Source: Larix kaempferi
Lineage: Eukaryota > Streptophyta > Pinopsida > Pinales > Pinaceae
DNA length: 64,000 bases
Direction: 5' to 3'
Assembly: GCA_027924585.1 (NCBI GenBank)
Contig: BSBM01000602.1
Location: 6,261,501 to 6,325,500, forward strand
Both the position numbers and the translations under genes were made by a program. This document shows, in pieces, positions 1 through 12,234 of the stretch (position 1 is the stretch's first letter; every line of letters begins with the position of its first letter). The notes below the pieces were generated by a model, which saw only the letters and a list, made by a program, of their open reading frames with translations, did no database searches and was not told where the DNA came from.

Positions 1-2162
1 TTGTCTTTACTTGCTTGGGCCAAAGCTACAGAGCATGACGCTGTGAACACGGGGTCAATGTCAGTCCCTTGGACGAGTGTGGTTTCTGATACTCTGATTT
101 CATATTGGTCCTCTCCAATCTTCATCTTATTCTCTGATTTGTCTACAATAACCTTCTTCTTTTTATTAAAATAAACAGAATCAAGGTTGGCCACTTGGCA
201 CTGCTTTGAAGGATTGTATGGGGTGAGTGATAACTTTTCAGTGCTTACAACTCCTTCATTAGCTATCCCTGATTGGTTTATTGTTGCTAGATCCAAGTCC
301 ATGGCCTACGGGATGGACATGCCTTGTTCCATGGCTTTATCAACTTCTCCTTTCGCTTGCCTCTCTGCCTGTTCTGCCAGCTCTGCTATCTCTGTTGCCT
401 CTTGCTTTGCTTGTAACCTTTCGGCCTCTTCTTGTTTGGTTCTCTCAACCTATTCTTGATACAATTTGGCAGCTTGTTCTTGCTAGATTCTCTCTTCTTC
501 TTCTCTCAGAGCTTTTTCTTCTTGCTCCCGTTGAACTCTAGCAACTTCTGCATCTTGCTGCTGCTTGACTTCTTGCTCCTTTTGGAGTCTTTCTTTTTCT
601 TCCTTTTCCTTCCTCTTTGACTCTTCTAATTGAGATGTTGTTGCCTCTTGCTCCTTCTAGATCAAACCAATAGGTTTAGGGATGGAACTTGTTTTTCTTT
701 TATGGCAGTAATGTTATCCCAATTTAGTTAAGTTCCTGGCACTCCAGAAAAATTCTTCCTCCTTGTCCCACATATGTGCGTACTCAAAACTGGTTCTAAC
801 ATTGAGGCAGTGATCAGCAACTATGCCACTAGGATCATCCCTCCTAAAAGGATTTGTACCAAAATGAAAAACTTCTAATCCCTAAGCAAATTTTTCACCC
901 TCTTTTGCATTCTGAAGGCTATATGCACCGATGGTGAAAGGCATTGGTGGGTACATCCCTTTCTTCCTCTCACAAAGAATTTTGCTGACCCCATTATTGA
1001 AAAGATGCCTCATAGCTTATTTGTGTACTACAAAATCTGTGACATACCGAGGAAACAAAAAGGGAGGTTCAAATACTCCACTCATTCGGATATAGGTGCC
1101 CTCGGGGGAAAAGTAATAGTCCCCAAACTCCTCAATGATGGGCATGGCATTTTCGGACAGACAATTTGGCTCCTCAATAAACATGAGCTGATACAAGGGC
1201 ATGATGAGTTTCTCACAAATTTGTTTGTAGTAATTTGCGTATTTGCTTGCCCATGTGGGTTGGTAAGCTAGAAAGAGAGGGGACTTGTTTCTACTCCATA
1301 TGCAACCCAAATCCGGGAAAGGGTGTTTGATTAACAATCAATCCATCAAATATGAGGACATGAAGAAATCAACTTTCTTCTAGGTCAGTCCTCCTTGGGC
1401 AGCAGTTAAGTGTGAGACCATAATATCTGAAATTACATCGGCCCAATTGAAGATTGTACCGGATGTGGTCACATGGACCATCACTAGCACCCAGCCAAGC
1501 TTGAAGAAGTTTCCATTTGGCATGCCGAAAATCCAACTTAGCATTAAGGCAATGAGTCTATAAGGAGTCCTTAAAAGAGCACTTTCACACTCATTGTTGT
1601 TCCTTTGTTTTATTTTCCTTTCACTTATCATCATCTTTCTGGCGGACTCCAGAGGGTCTATAGTTTGCTTTGCTAACCACTCATCATCTAGCCAAACCCT
1701 TGCCTGGGGTAACTTGTAAGTAGCCATGATGTGTTTTGGTGTGAAAGACGCAAGATTCATACCAGTCTTATCATTAATAAATATTGTATTAGTCTTAACA
1801 TGAAGAATTATCCAATCGATAACTTCTGAGCATGGGAATAGCTCGGGGCGAGTCGCTGCCTTGTGAAGGGAAGACTTCTTGATGTTCAAGTAGACCACTT
1901 TTTCTTCTAGGGATGCCTCAGGGTACTTCTGATCTATGATAAACCTGTATAACTCACCCCATTGATATTCTGGGGCAGCAGCTCTTGGGGCTACTCCGGT
2001 GATAGCTTATGTATCGCTAAACATGGTTTTGAGCGATGTATCTAACAAAATTTCCATGTCTGAATCTGATTCGACAAGCTTAGCCTTTTGTCTGGCAGAT
2101 CTCTGGTGCATATCAAACCTGTCACGGCGAGGATAATGCAAATAAGTAGTTGGCAAATTCAT
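1..2162 (-). pseudogene. Unknown ORF with coiled-coil tail, broken by stops
   Basis: Reading the minus strand from an ATG at 2162, one frame stays essentially continuous to the window edge, interrupted by single stops (near 2008, 1381, 1350, 1019 and several below 900). The first ~380 codons form a globular region with conserved-looking stretches such as WGELYRFIIDQKYPEA and FGMPNGNFFKLGWVLVMVH. The part below position 700 becomes a Glu/Gln/Lys-rich coiled coil (EEKALREEEER-like). I do not recognise the family. The length, the lack of introns and the setting among retroelements suggest a transposon-associated ORF rather than a cellular gene. The scattered stops show decay. The 3' end lies outside the window. 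Forward-strand frames at 187-620 (Leu/Phe/Ser-rich) are complements of the coiled coil, not genes. Confidence 0.5.
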
Positions 2163-3129
2163 GAGCAACCATCGTTAGTGAATCAAAACATCGTTCAAAT
2201 TCCTGGTGATTAGTGAAAATTGAGCATGAACGAGTGTCAAATTTCAATTTAAAAACATCTTTCAGAACAATGGTGACGAGGAGGAGCATTCGAAGCAAAA
2301 CATCCACGCAAAGACTCAAAACAAAATGCATTTTAAACAATACTGAACATTTCTAGCTTGCATTTGGCAATATTTTGTGATAAATTTAATTAATCTACTC
2401 GCACTAGTTCTTCGAAAGTCTAATCACGCAAAGCACTGCTACTGTGGGATAAGGGAGTTTCCCAAAAACCACTTGGATTTTTCCTTTTAGCAATAAAAAG
2501 AAAGATGGGAGGAAGCTTTTTCTATGATACTGAGAAAAACAATAGTCGACAGGCCACATTGCATATGCGTAGAAGGCGACTTTTCTGGGTCGTGATTCGA
2601 CAGGAATAAATGGAACAACTTCGTGCTCTATCAGTTTTATGGGAGGTCTGTATAATAGGCGAAGGAGTTCTCGTAAATCACATGAAAAGGGAGAGATTCA
2701 AGTGCAGTGATGACGTGGGTTTGGCTTCGAGGACCACCAACGAAATCGCTTCAAAGAAAAAACTTTAAGCTTCAAACAGAATTTTCTTCTGGACAAAACC
2801 AAAGGGGAGGGAAAAAGAGCCTACCTGTCAATCTTAGAATGGATCCCTACATTCGATGCGCATACCCAAGTTGGAAACAGTCAGAATGCTTCTAATGGGG
2901 AAATAGAAAAATGCTCCTCGGTCTTGGCAACAGTGAAATGAAACAAACCCCGTTCTATGTATACATAGAATGAGCATTTAATCCCCATAGGTGGCCAGTT
3001 GGAGGTTTAATGGGAATAGGGCTCAACGTAAAAATATATTAAATTCGCACGAGTCACGATTAAAGACCCTACCAACTTGACCTTCGAGTTTACCAAAAAC
3101 TTGGGCTGCGCTACTGTGACGATACCAAT
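2163..3129. other. Non-coding spacer
   Basis: No convincing coding frame, RNA gene or LTR boundary was found. Short plus-strand frames (for example 2707-2895) have no recognisable composition or motif. The segment may be the 5' leader of the element that carries the minus-strand ORF at 1-2162, but no PBS was identified. Confidence 0.4.
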
Positions 3130-3660
3130 GTTATATCATGCACAATGGGCGGCAACCTTAAGGGTGACTCCTGCGACCAAAAGATGCGCTAGGGGATTGA
3201 AGCGAGGGTTGGAAACTTTAAGTTGAAACTCAGTGCAATGGTTGGCAGAATTCTTCTTAAAAGTTACGACCAAGAAGTGCGGCCGAGGTGCAAGAAATAA
3301 GGTGACGATGCTAAGGCCAACGACTACGCAATGAGCGAGCACTCTAGGTCTAGGGTCTACGACCGAATGGCACAATGTTAAGACTTAAAACTTGGTGCAA
3401 CCATCGGCCGAGTTAATTTTAAGATTTGCGCAATGACGCCCCTTTTAGAGGTAAAAACTGCGATCAGTCTTGAGAAAAAAAAATCAAAACGAATGCATTA
3501 GGTCGGCAAAATTAAGGCCAAAAGACACGCAACGGTCGCCCAAAATAAGGGTAAAATTTGCGCTATTGTCTCAAATTTTATAATTAAAAAATGCACAACT
3601 GTCGGCGATTTTAACATTAAAAAATGCAACCATTGCCAAAAAATGAGTTTTGCCTTAGCA
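3130..3660. repeat. Degenerate ~33-bp tandem array
   Basis: A TGCRCAAYNGTCGGC-like core followed by an A/T-rich AAAATTAAGGTAAAAAT-like tail recurs. The clearest core starts are near 3396, 3427, 3459, 3494, 3527, 3559, 3592 and 3625, that is 31-35 bp apart. Copies left of 3390 are more diverged. It is a decayed minisatellite. No function is apparent. Confidence 0.55.
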
Positions 3661-4065
3661 GAAAAAATCATAAATTTGGCGAAGAAGGAGAATACTTGCA
3701 AAGCTAAACAACGCAAGTTTCAAAAAAACAAAGGAGGAGGAGACTTGCAAAGTTAAACAAAACAACTTCGAAAGACCAAAGGATTTCTTCGAAAAAATAG
3801 AAGGAGGGGCCCCAATATTTACAAAATTTTGGGGGGGATGTTGCAGCAACAACAACTTGCTGATAGGAGGATTTTGATAGTACCCTATAAGTCAACAATG
3901 TTATGTTTCAAACACTTAATGAAACTAGATTGGTGGGCATTAATGGATTCCTATCCCAATCAATCCTACCTAATTGAAATGTTGTTTTGTGACCTCCTAT
4001 GGAGGATTTTAGTTGGTTGGCAATTTAAAAAGTTGAATTTAAGGGTCTTGATTGACTTAATGAGT

Positions 4066-4456
4066 GTAAGGGAGGTATTTCACACTTCCCTTCCTTTTCG
4101 ATTCACCAAGCTCACAAGAAGTGTGAGGTGAAGATCATACTTGGAATGAAAGAGATTTTATGTCCCTTAGTGTGTGCTAGATATTCAAACACATGTGAGG
4201 TAAGCAATTTGATTGTTGAAAATTAACTAGAAGAGCATAAAGTAAATACACATGGACATTTAACTTTTAACTCTAAAAGATGCTAATGGTGCGTTTAAAA
4301 AACAAAGTGTTAATGAAGTAAAAGTGTGCAATTGAAGTATTTCACACTTCTCACCCCTTTCTGATTCACCAGGATCACAAGAAGTGCGAGGTGAAGAGCA
4401 TACTTGGGGAAACAAGAGTCTTTAGGTCCTTGCTTGTGTGCAAAAAGTGGATTCTA
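4066..4456. repeat. Direct duplication, two ~120-bp copies
   Basis: The block at about 4066-4186 (TATTTCACACTTC, ATTCACCA, ATCACAAGAAGTG, GAGGTGAAG, CATACTTGG in order) recurs at about 4325-4456 with scattered substitutions, an offset of roughly 260 bp. This indicates an old tandem duplication of about 260 bp. Confidence 0.6.
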
Positions 4457-5457
4457 CACTAACTTTGATCCTAAAAACATGTCAAGTAAACCAAAACACA
4501 AGATGTCTTGAATACTAATGACAACAATGGGGCCCATTGAAAGCCTCAAGGTTGGTTACCTAAGTAAGTTTCGAGAGAGAATGACTCTTTACTCCCTAAT
4601 CTTAGTCTAAGTGAGCTAATTACTATAGAAACGTGTAACTATTGCAATTTAATTAGTTATTGTTCATTAGTGAGAAACAATGGGATTGCAAGATTGTGAA
4701 AAATAGGGATAAAGCAAAGAATAACACATTTGCATGAAAAAAAAGAACATGTGCGCTATAGCATGACAAAAAGACTCACTATCGCGCAGTAGAGCGGTTA
4801 CAAATCGAAGAGGTTGCTCAAATCAGTAATACAAAAACTTGCACGAGTGGAGATCTTTTAATGAGCATGAATAACGTGACGGTCAGGGGATTGTCCACGC
4901 GCATAGTGTGCCCAAGACGCTAGGATATGCACTTCTGTTGAAATAGAAATTGCGACCAAAAGGAGGCCGATTTTTGAAATGAAGGGTATGGACCTTTTTA
5001 CTTGCAAAGCAAAAGATACCAGAAATTAGCTACTCAAAAAATAACAATCTAATTTAAGAGAAATAAACTAAAATAAGTGGAGTCACCATAAATACTATTG
5101 TGAAAAATATTGCACAAGGGTGAATCCTTCCCACTTGGTAAGGGACAAATCCTGGTAGGTTGCAGCAAGGATTTAGTATTAGGTGCTCCTATTGTGTGGG
5201 TGAGTGCTCCAAGTGATCCTACAAGTGGTTAGTAAAAAGAAACAAACAAAGAAAATTAAAATAAAATAAAACAAATAACAAAGGGATAGGAATGCAAACT
5301 CCAACAACCAATTGATGCCAAACCACTTTTGTATTGCCCAATGATCAAGTATGTACAACACCTAGGAGATCTGAGATCCAATGGAGACAATCAATCCATT
5401 TCAGGGAGGTCTATCTAGTCCACACTAGAGGCTAAGTTGCTTGAAGAACAAATGAGA
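4457..5457. other. Non-coding host sequence left of element D
   Basis: No coding frame or recognisable repeat boundary was seen. The last five bases (TGAGA, 5453-5457) are the target-site duplication of the Gypsy element that follows. Confidence 0.4.
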
Positions 5458-5965
5458 TGATCCACATCGCAGTTGGCATTATTGTCAGATGCCGACTTTG
5501 ACACCTCTTCGACAAGTCATCGACGTCGACATGGCTTCGACAACTCCGCGACTTCAACAAGTTCCGCGACCTCACAATTTCGTGACATAGACATGCACCG
5601 TCGATCTGCGACTTGCGGCTGTCAAACTTCGACAGACTGTCTCTCTATCTTCCAGTCAATTGTAATGATTGAACTGCCGAACCGTTCTAACTTCTTTGTA
5701 ACTGAACGTAATAGGAAAGCATTCAAGCATCTCAGTACATTCTATATAGGCATGTATTATACTATAGCATACATCAAGTCATGAAATTATATCCAGTAAT
5801 AGAAATCAGTTTGCATTCCTGCATATTGCATGTGTATATTTGTGTTTTGTCTGTGTAGTGTATTCTTGCTTTGCGCATTCTGTTACTTAAGATTCCGCCA
5901 TAATAGAGCCGACTCATTCAGTCGACCTGTTGTCCCCCTTGTGCTTGCTAGCCACGTGTAGATCG
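5458..5965 (+). repeat. 5' LTR of element D
   Basis: Begins TGATCCACATCGCAG and matches 10571-11105 throughout its length with many substitutions. The left half is rich in short TTCGACAA/GTCGAC motifs. The last base appears mutated (G where the 3' LTR ends in A), so the canonical CA end is lost here. Confidence 0.88.
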
Positions 5966-5983
5966 TTGGTATTAGATCATACT
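5966..5983 (+). other. Decayed primer binding site of element D
   Basis: TTGGTATTAGATC directly follows the 5' LTR. It resembles the common plant methionine-tRNA PBS TGGTATCAGAGC with two substitutions. Confidence 0.65.
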
Positions 5984-6107
5984 CAATCAAAGCACTCAGC
6001 TTTGTTCATGCTTAAGTTTGCATAGACACTTCCAGTGAAGTTACCGACTTATGCCTGTTCAAACACGCTTGCAATCTCAACAATCCAAGTAGATGCTACC
6101 TCCAGAA

Positions 6108-7200
6108 ATGGCAGAAGAAACAAACGATAGACATGCAGCCGAAGAGACAACACAACTTATTGAGAAAGCACTGACTCGAAAATGAACTTTAATGTTCGCC
6201 CAGTTCAATGAAATTCTCACATGATTTGCTTCGACATCTAGAGGATTTTCGACGCGAACTCACTCCGATAAAATCATCCCCTTTAAAGTGCAAATGAATT
6301 TGGACATATTGAATCTTGAAGGAAAGATTGATGCAGAAGCCGTCGACAATTGGGTGCAATAATTGGAATCCTATTACTCTGTGAATAAACTCCCAGAAGC
6401 TGAAAAGATCACCATTGCAGCCTTAAAGATGTCAACATCTATGCACTGCTGGTGGGAGAACCTCTCGACAAAGATGGAGAAAATCGAAGACCCCATCGAC
6501 ACATGGGATAAATTCATCGAACACATCCAAAAGGAATTTTACCCACCCAAGTACATGGAGCAGCAATATAAGAAGTGGCAGCAGATAAGGCAATGGAAAG
6601 ACCAATTAGTACAGAGTTACACCGACGAGTTCTATCGACTCATGGCTAGACTTGGCATCCAAGAAGAAGAGAAATTGCTTGTTCTAAAGTACATCAATGG
6701 ATTGTCCCAGTATATTCAACAAGAGATGGAATTTCTGATTGTCAATACACTTGCGAATGCATTCCACTATGCCAACAAACTTGAAACCAAGCAGAAAGGG
6801 AAAACACGCTTTTTGGCAAAGCCAACATTAGGACGACCACCTGACAAGAATACATCAGCCGAATTCGACAAGTCGAAATCTTCTCAGTCGACCCAGCCAA
6901 ATCCAGATCACGGCAAAAATCCTTTTCAGAAAAGGGAACGTAGCAAACAACCACCCAACAGGAAATGGTGCGATTACGACCACTCATCTTGGCATGATAC
7001 TTCTTAAATGCAAAGCTCAGAATAAATTTTTGGAAAAAGTGTCAACATCCGATGCATTTGACAAGACAGTGGAAGAATTGGATCCAAACACAATGGCCCT
7101 TCTGACATCGACATCGGCCACTCCAGTAGCCTCGACTATCGTCGACGAGGAGGAACGAGAGCGCCTGTTCCATACATGGATATGTGTTTAGCACAATCTA
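6108..7200 (+). pseudogene. gag: Gag polyprotein relic of element D
   Basis: Starts at an ATG at 6108. Stops occur at the TGA near 6183 and at the TAA at 6360-6362. From 6363 to 7007 the frame is open for 214 codons and contains the Retrotrans_gag capsid region (WWENL, DTWDKFIEHIQKEFYPP, then YTDEFYRLMARLG). This is followed by a basic/polar linker and a degenerate zinc knuckle (KWCDYD...) that has lost most ligands. It would form the virus-like particle. It is non-functional because of the nonsense mutations. Confidence 0.85.
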
Positions 7201-7685
7201 TTACATCTAATTGTGGAAAATGGTAGCCATAACAACTTCATTTCTGAAGATCTTGTAAAGAAACCAGGTCTTGTCACCACTCTGCATCCTCAGCCTTACA
7301 ACATCGATTGGATGAAGGATGGACAGGAACTAGAGATCACCAAACAATGAAAACTAGCCTACTTCATAAATCCTTTTGAAGATGAAGTACTCTGCAACAT
7401 AGCACCACTATCTGTATTCGACACCCTGTTTGGGAAATATTACCTATGGGATCACCATGGAAGTTACCAGTCACGACCGCAGAAGGTGATTGTCAGAATC
7501 CAGAATTGATGGTACAACATTGCATAGTGATGACCTACACCAACAGTTTCAATGATATCTTCTAAACAGACAAAGAAGATCATCAATCATGCTTAGAAGT
7601 TCGCTTTAATCATGATCAAACCGAAACATTGTAGGAAGACCGTAGCGACGATTTGACTCACCGACCAAAGATGCTCTTGACAGAA
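7201..7685 (+). pseudogene. Retropepsin-like protease relic of element D
   Basis: The translation contains VENGSHNNFISEDLVKK, which matches the plant Gypsy protease signature (normally D-x-G-[ST] at this site). The catalytic Asp position appears to be Glu and the frame is broken by stops around 7350 and 7510. It would have cleaved the Gag-Pol polyprotein. It lies between gag and RT, as expected for the family. Confidence 0.65.
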
Positions 7686-7689
7686 GCAG

Positions 7690-9060
7690 TTGATTGACAA
7701 TGTTATTGACGAGTATCGGAGTTTATTCCAAGATTTGGATGGAGTACCTCGACATTTCTAGGTAGAAAACTCCATTGAACTTGCTCCTGGTTCTTCTTTG
7801 CCTAACGCATCTGTTTACAGAATATCCATTCTTGAAAATGAAGAGATTCGCAGACAAATCCAAGATTTGATCGACAAAGGTCATATCAGACCAAGCTCCT
7901 CTCCTTGCGGAAGTCCAGTCGTCCTCGCTCCAAAGAAAGACGGACTTGGCACATGTGCATCGACTACAAGACACTCAAAAAAAATTTAGTAAAGAATCGC
8001 TACCCTCTGCTGTGGATAGACGAGCTCATCGACTATCTAAAAGGTGCTAAATTCTTTACTAAGATCGACCTCAAGTCGGGATATCATCAGATTCAAATCG
8101 AGCCCTCATAGGTGTGGAAAATTGCTTTCAAGACCAAGGAAGGATTGTTTGAATGGTTATTCATGCCTTTCCTTTTAACCAATGCACGTGCAACCTTCAT
8201 GTGATACATGGACAACATTCTATGACCTTTCATCAGAAAATGGGTCATTGTCTATCTCGACGACATATTGATTTTCAATCGATCATGGGAAGAACATGTC
8301 GGACAGCTTCGACAAGTCCTCGACACTCTCCAACAACATTGACTTTACTTGAACATGGACAAGTGTACCTTTGTGATGAACAACATCAAATATTTGGGGT
8401 ATGTAATTGACTCTGCAGGTATTCACGTCGATCTAGACAAAGTACAGATCCTCAAATATTGGTCCATTCCTCAAAGCATTAGAGAACTAAGAATTTTTCT
8501 TGGTTTGGAGAATTTCTATCGATGATTCATACTCGGCTTCAGTCACATAGCCTAGCCCTTGAATCAGTTGACTAAGGGAAATGGAAAAAATGTCTTCAAA
8601 TGGACATCGTTACAACAAGAAGCTTTTGAACAGCTCAAGCACAAGCTCTACACTGCACTAGTACTTGTGTTACCTGATTTGCATCAACCCTTTGAGATTG
8701 AGACAAACACATCGGACTATGCCTTGGGTGTAGTGATCACTCGTTCTGGTCACCCAGTTGCTTTTCATTCCGAAACTTTTAACGACAGAGTTAGAAGATA
8801 TTCGACGTACAAAAAATAACTATATGCCATTGTGCAAGCTCTCAAGCAATGGAGGCACTACATCCTTGTCAAGGAAACGGCCATCCTCACTGACCATAAC
8901 CCTCTACAATTCACTCTAACCCAATCAAAACTACAAAAAACTCGATAGTTGATGTGGATTAATTACCTACAACAATTCCAGTTGGTGATTAAGTATCAGA
9001 AAGGTAAAGCTAACGCTGCCGTCGATTTTCTAAGAAGACCGCCCATTACTATCCTTTTTA
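7690..9060 (+). pseudogene. pol: Reverse transcriptase and RNase H relic of element D
   Basis: RT begins near 7740 and shows, across broken frames, IRPSSSPCGSPVVL (7885-7925), KIDLKSGYHQI (about 8060-8090) and the catalytic YLDD (about 8252-8263). It continues through the connection domain to an RNase H region (QPFEIETNTSDYALG near 8690, then TDHNPLQF near 8893). Frameshifts lie near 7945 and 8160, with stops near 8110, 8200 and 8525. Together these would synthesise cDNA from the element RNA. The present copy is inactive. Confidence 0.9.
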
Positions 9061-10559
9061 TAGTGATGAGTATGCATGGATATGACACCACTACTTGGCC
9101 TCAATTGTATCAGGAAGACATTGAATTTTCACCAGTCTACCGACAACTTCAAACTGACAAGTCGTCGACCGTCGACTATTTCCTAAAAGACACCTTTCTA
9201 TACAAGCTTGGACAGCTTTATGTACCGACAGGTGAGCATCGACAACAGCTCATTTGGGACGCACACTACAGCAAGACCACATGACACTTTGGAGTATCAA
9301 AGAAACTTGCTATTCTATAGAAGTATTTCTTTTGGACACTTAAAATCGACGTTAACAAGTACATTCGATCATGTGTGGTTTGTGCCATTGCTAAACCACC
9401 TAATCGACGACATGGATTGTACACACCTCTACCAGTTCCTACATGAACATGGGAATCTATTTCTATGGACTACTTGATGGGATATCCTATTACCAAACAT
9501 CATCACGATACGATCTTAGTAGTAGTCGACATATTTTCCAAGATGGCCATTCTCATACCATGCAAGAAGACCACGACAGCGCAACTGACTACTCAAATCT
9601 TCTTCACACATGTTTGGAAACACTTTGGTTTACCCACAACCATTACTTCCGACCGAGATGCCAAATTCGTCAGCATATTTTGGGATACTCTATGGAAAAA
9701 GATGGACACGCAACTCTCATTGTCGACAACTTTCCATGCTCATACTGATGGAATTTGTGAATCGCTTGGTCGTGCAAGTGCTTCGCATGTACAACCACAA
9801 GAATCGATGCACATGGGATGAAAGTATTCCATACATACAACACAGTTACAATTGTGCTCAACACATCTCTACATGCAAGAGTCCATTTGAGCTTTGTTAT
9901 GGATTTCAACCCTTAGAGCCTATCGAATTGATCAGCTCCTTGACATAGCCAAACTCCGACACCGACTACAGCCAGTGAGAAGTTGATAAAGCCTTGAAGT
10001 TTCAAGATCATATTTACGACATCCAGAAGCAAGCACGGGAAATGTTGCAATGAGAAAACGAGAAAGCTAAGGCCTGACACGAAAAGAATAGTATTCCTCA
10101 TTCATTCCAAATTGGGGATAAGGTCTGGTTACATCTCAAGAAGGAGCGCTTCTCTGGTCCATTCAAGAAGATCAAACCTTTGCGATATGGTCCATATAAT
10201 ATTCTTCAACAGATTGGCGAAAACTCTTTCCAGCTTGACATTCTTGCATGCCTCATTGCCTGGGTCTGCATCCAGTATTCAATGTGGATCTACTTTGACA
10301 ATACCATGCATCACTGTTGGAAAAAAATGACTTATCGACAGCAGAACCCGATGAAATCCATCCAGATGTTCATGAGCCTATTCCTTGTGACACCATTGTA
10401 GGAAGACGAGTACGACATACAAGGGCGAACACAATTCCCTTGTATGAAGTTAATAAAGCCGGACAGATCCTAGCACAAGAAAAGTGGTACTCTGCTGTTG
10501 AATTGACCGACAAGTTTCCTCACCTTCACGAGCAAACAATGGTGACCATTGTTTCTTAA
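9061..10559 (+). pseudogene. int: Integrase relic of element D
   Basis: The zinc-binding N-terminal part (H...H, then IRSCVVCAIAK near 9365) is followed by the rve catalytic core: MDYLMGYPI (first Asp, about 9468), TSDRDAKF (second Asp) and HTDGICE (catalytic Glu, near 9750). A frameshift lies near 9760. The C-terminal part (FQIGDKVWLHLKKERF, about 10105-10150) ends with LAQEKWYSAVELTDKFPHL, and the stop is at 10559. No chromodomain is recognisable. It would insert the cDNA and make the 5-bp target duplication. Confidence 0.88.
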
Positions 10560-10570
10560 GGAAGGAGGTC
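10556..10570 (+). other. Polypurine tract of element D
   Basis: TTAAGGAAGGAGGTC lies immediately before the 3' LTR TGATCC start, the expected position for second-strand priming. Confidence 0.75.
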
Positions 10571-11105
10571 TGATCCACATCGCAGTTGGCATCATTGTCG
10601 AATGCCGACTTCGACACCTCTTCGACAAGTCATCGATGTCATCACAACTTCGACAAGTTTCAACTTCGATATGGATTCGACAACTATATGAATTTGAAAA
10701 GTTTCGCGACCTCACAATTTTGTGACATCGACATGCATCGTCGATCTATGACTTGCGATTGTCGAACTTCGATAGACTGTCTCTCTGTCTTCCAGTTGAA
10801 TGTAACGGTTGAACTGTTGAATTGTTCTAACTTCTTTGTAACTGAACGTAACGGGAAAGAACCCAAGCATCTCAACACATTCTATATAAGCATGTATAAT
10901 ACTGTAAAATACATCATGTCATGAACTTATATCCAGTAATAGAAATCAGTTCGCGTTCCTGCATATTGTCTGTGTATATTTGTGTTATGTCTATGTAGTA
11001 TATTCCTGCTTTGCGCATTTTGTTTCTTAAGCTTCTGCCATAACAAAGCTGACTCATTCAGTCGAACTATTGTCCACATCGTGCTTCCTAGCCGCATGTG
11101 GATCA
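10571..11105 (+). repeat. 3' LTR of element D
   Basis: Begins TGATCCACATCGCAG and ends CA. It is homologous to 5458-5965 with many substitutions and about 27 bp extra, and is followed by the TSD copy TGAGA (11106-11110). Confidence 0.9.
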
Positions 11106-11110
11106 TGAGA

Positions 11111-11787
11111 AGAACACTTGCCCCTTCAAGGAAGGTGGCAAGGGAACTTGGTAGATGCTAGAAAAGAGGGAAGAGGTGAGCTATAAGGGAGCTCAAGCAC
11201 AATTCCAATAGCATAACCTTTCTCTTAGTTTCTCTCTTTTATAAGCATGTCCATGGCTTCTTTTTATAGGCCAAGAGGTGGCCAAGAAATAACTAGATCC
11301 CAATGTGAACTCCTTGATCTCATGATCTAGCTCCAAGGTACACAAAAGAGGCCATTTAAGGAACCCAAGTGTGTGAGTAGCCAAATTTGAATATGTGGAG
11401 GTAATGGAGCTTTCATGAGTCTTTAATGTGCCACTGGTGGTTGAGATTCCACTATTTCTGTCAGTCGCATGGATATCGAAGGAATATCCATGTTGGTCGT
11501 GCGGTCATAGTTTTGATAGCACGCACAGTAACGTGTATTATTAGACACGTGGCCACATGGTTGTAGTTCTTGACTGTTTTTGGGCGTTTCTGGACTCATG
11601 TTGCTTCTTGGATCTAATGAGGATGTCTTCGGTGGGTTTCATGCTATTTGTTGATAACACTTTATCATGTAAATTTCAAAAACGTAACATGTGTGCGATA
11701 TTTGAGCATTAACACCTTACAAATTTCCTCATGCCTAGAGGCTTGAACCTGTTCCGTGTCCTACAGTTTGCTCCAGATATCTTCCAC
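11111..11787. other. Non-coding host sequence right of element D
   Basis: Continues the sequence interrupted at 5457. No coding frame, LTR or RNA gene was recognised. Confidence 0.4.
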
Positions 11788-12234
11788 TTATCCATCTTGC
11801 ACCTGTGTATTCACCTCTGTATCATCCATGTGAGATTCCATACAAGTAATATCAATAGAAATTCTTTTGTTTTCATCCAAAGAAACTTTTGAAACCTCAA
11901 AGACGCATCTCAGTATCTTTTTGGGATCTGACATACAGTTCTTTAGAGCCATTATCTCACCCATAATTTGCTCCAAAGCATTTTCCTCAGCTGCCATGAG
12001 CAAGGGTTCAACATATTCTTTGCACTCTTCCTGGCATTTAGTAACCTCGCCTCTTCTCCTGGATATGCACAAATGATTGAGAAGGGACTTGAAACTTCTA
12101 AATTTAATGGAATTGGAATCACATAGAGGATTTTCCATATCCCAGATCATGTTCTTCACGTGGGAGCCTATACTTAACATGCAATAAAGGCTGGCGAGAG
12201 GAAATGATCCAAGACAAGGGCATTTAGAGGTCAT
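11788..12234 (-). CDS. Hypothetical 148-residue frame, unrecognised
   Basis: A minus-strand open frame that is Cys-rich, with a Glu/Lys-rich middle (EECKEYVEPLLMAAEENALE). There is no domain I recognise, no signal peptide and no membrane segment. It lies just downstream (on the same strand) of the LINE RNase H relic, so it may be non-coding trailing sequence or part of an older element. It is listed only because it is the longest uninterrupted frame in this stretch. Confidence 0.25.
   Translation of the reverse strand: MTSKCPCLGSFPLASLYCMLSIGSHVKNMIWDMENPLCDSNSIKFRSFKSLLNHLCISRRRGEVTKCQEECKEYVEPLLMAAEENALEQIMGEIMALKNCMSDPKKILRCVFEVSKVSLDENKRISIDITCMESHMDDTEVNTQVQDG

Larger units (their letters stand above)
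5458..11105 (+). mobile_element. Ty3/Gypsy LTR retrotransposon D, complete but inactivated
   Basis: A full structural element: 5' LTR 5458-5965, mutated PBS, gag, protease, reverse transcriptase, RNase H, integrase, polypurine tract and 3' LTR 10571-11105. It is flanked by a perfect 5-bp duplication TGAGA (5453-5457 and 11106-11110). Domain order (RT and RNase H before integrase) defines Ty3/Gypsy. The frame is interrupted by many stops and frameshifts, and the two LTRs differ at many sites and by an indel, so the insertion is old. At 5.6 kb it is a compact element. No chromodomain is evident after the integrase. Confidence 0.93.

Noticed and set aside
187-620. Leu/Ser/Phe-rich plus-strand frames resembling a signal or membrane protein
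   Set aside because: They are the complement of a Glu/Gln/Lys-rich coiled coil in the minus-strand pseudogene.
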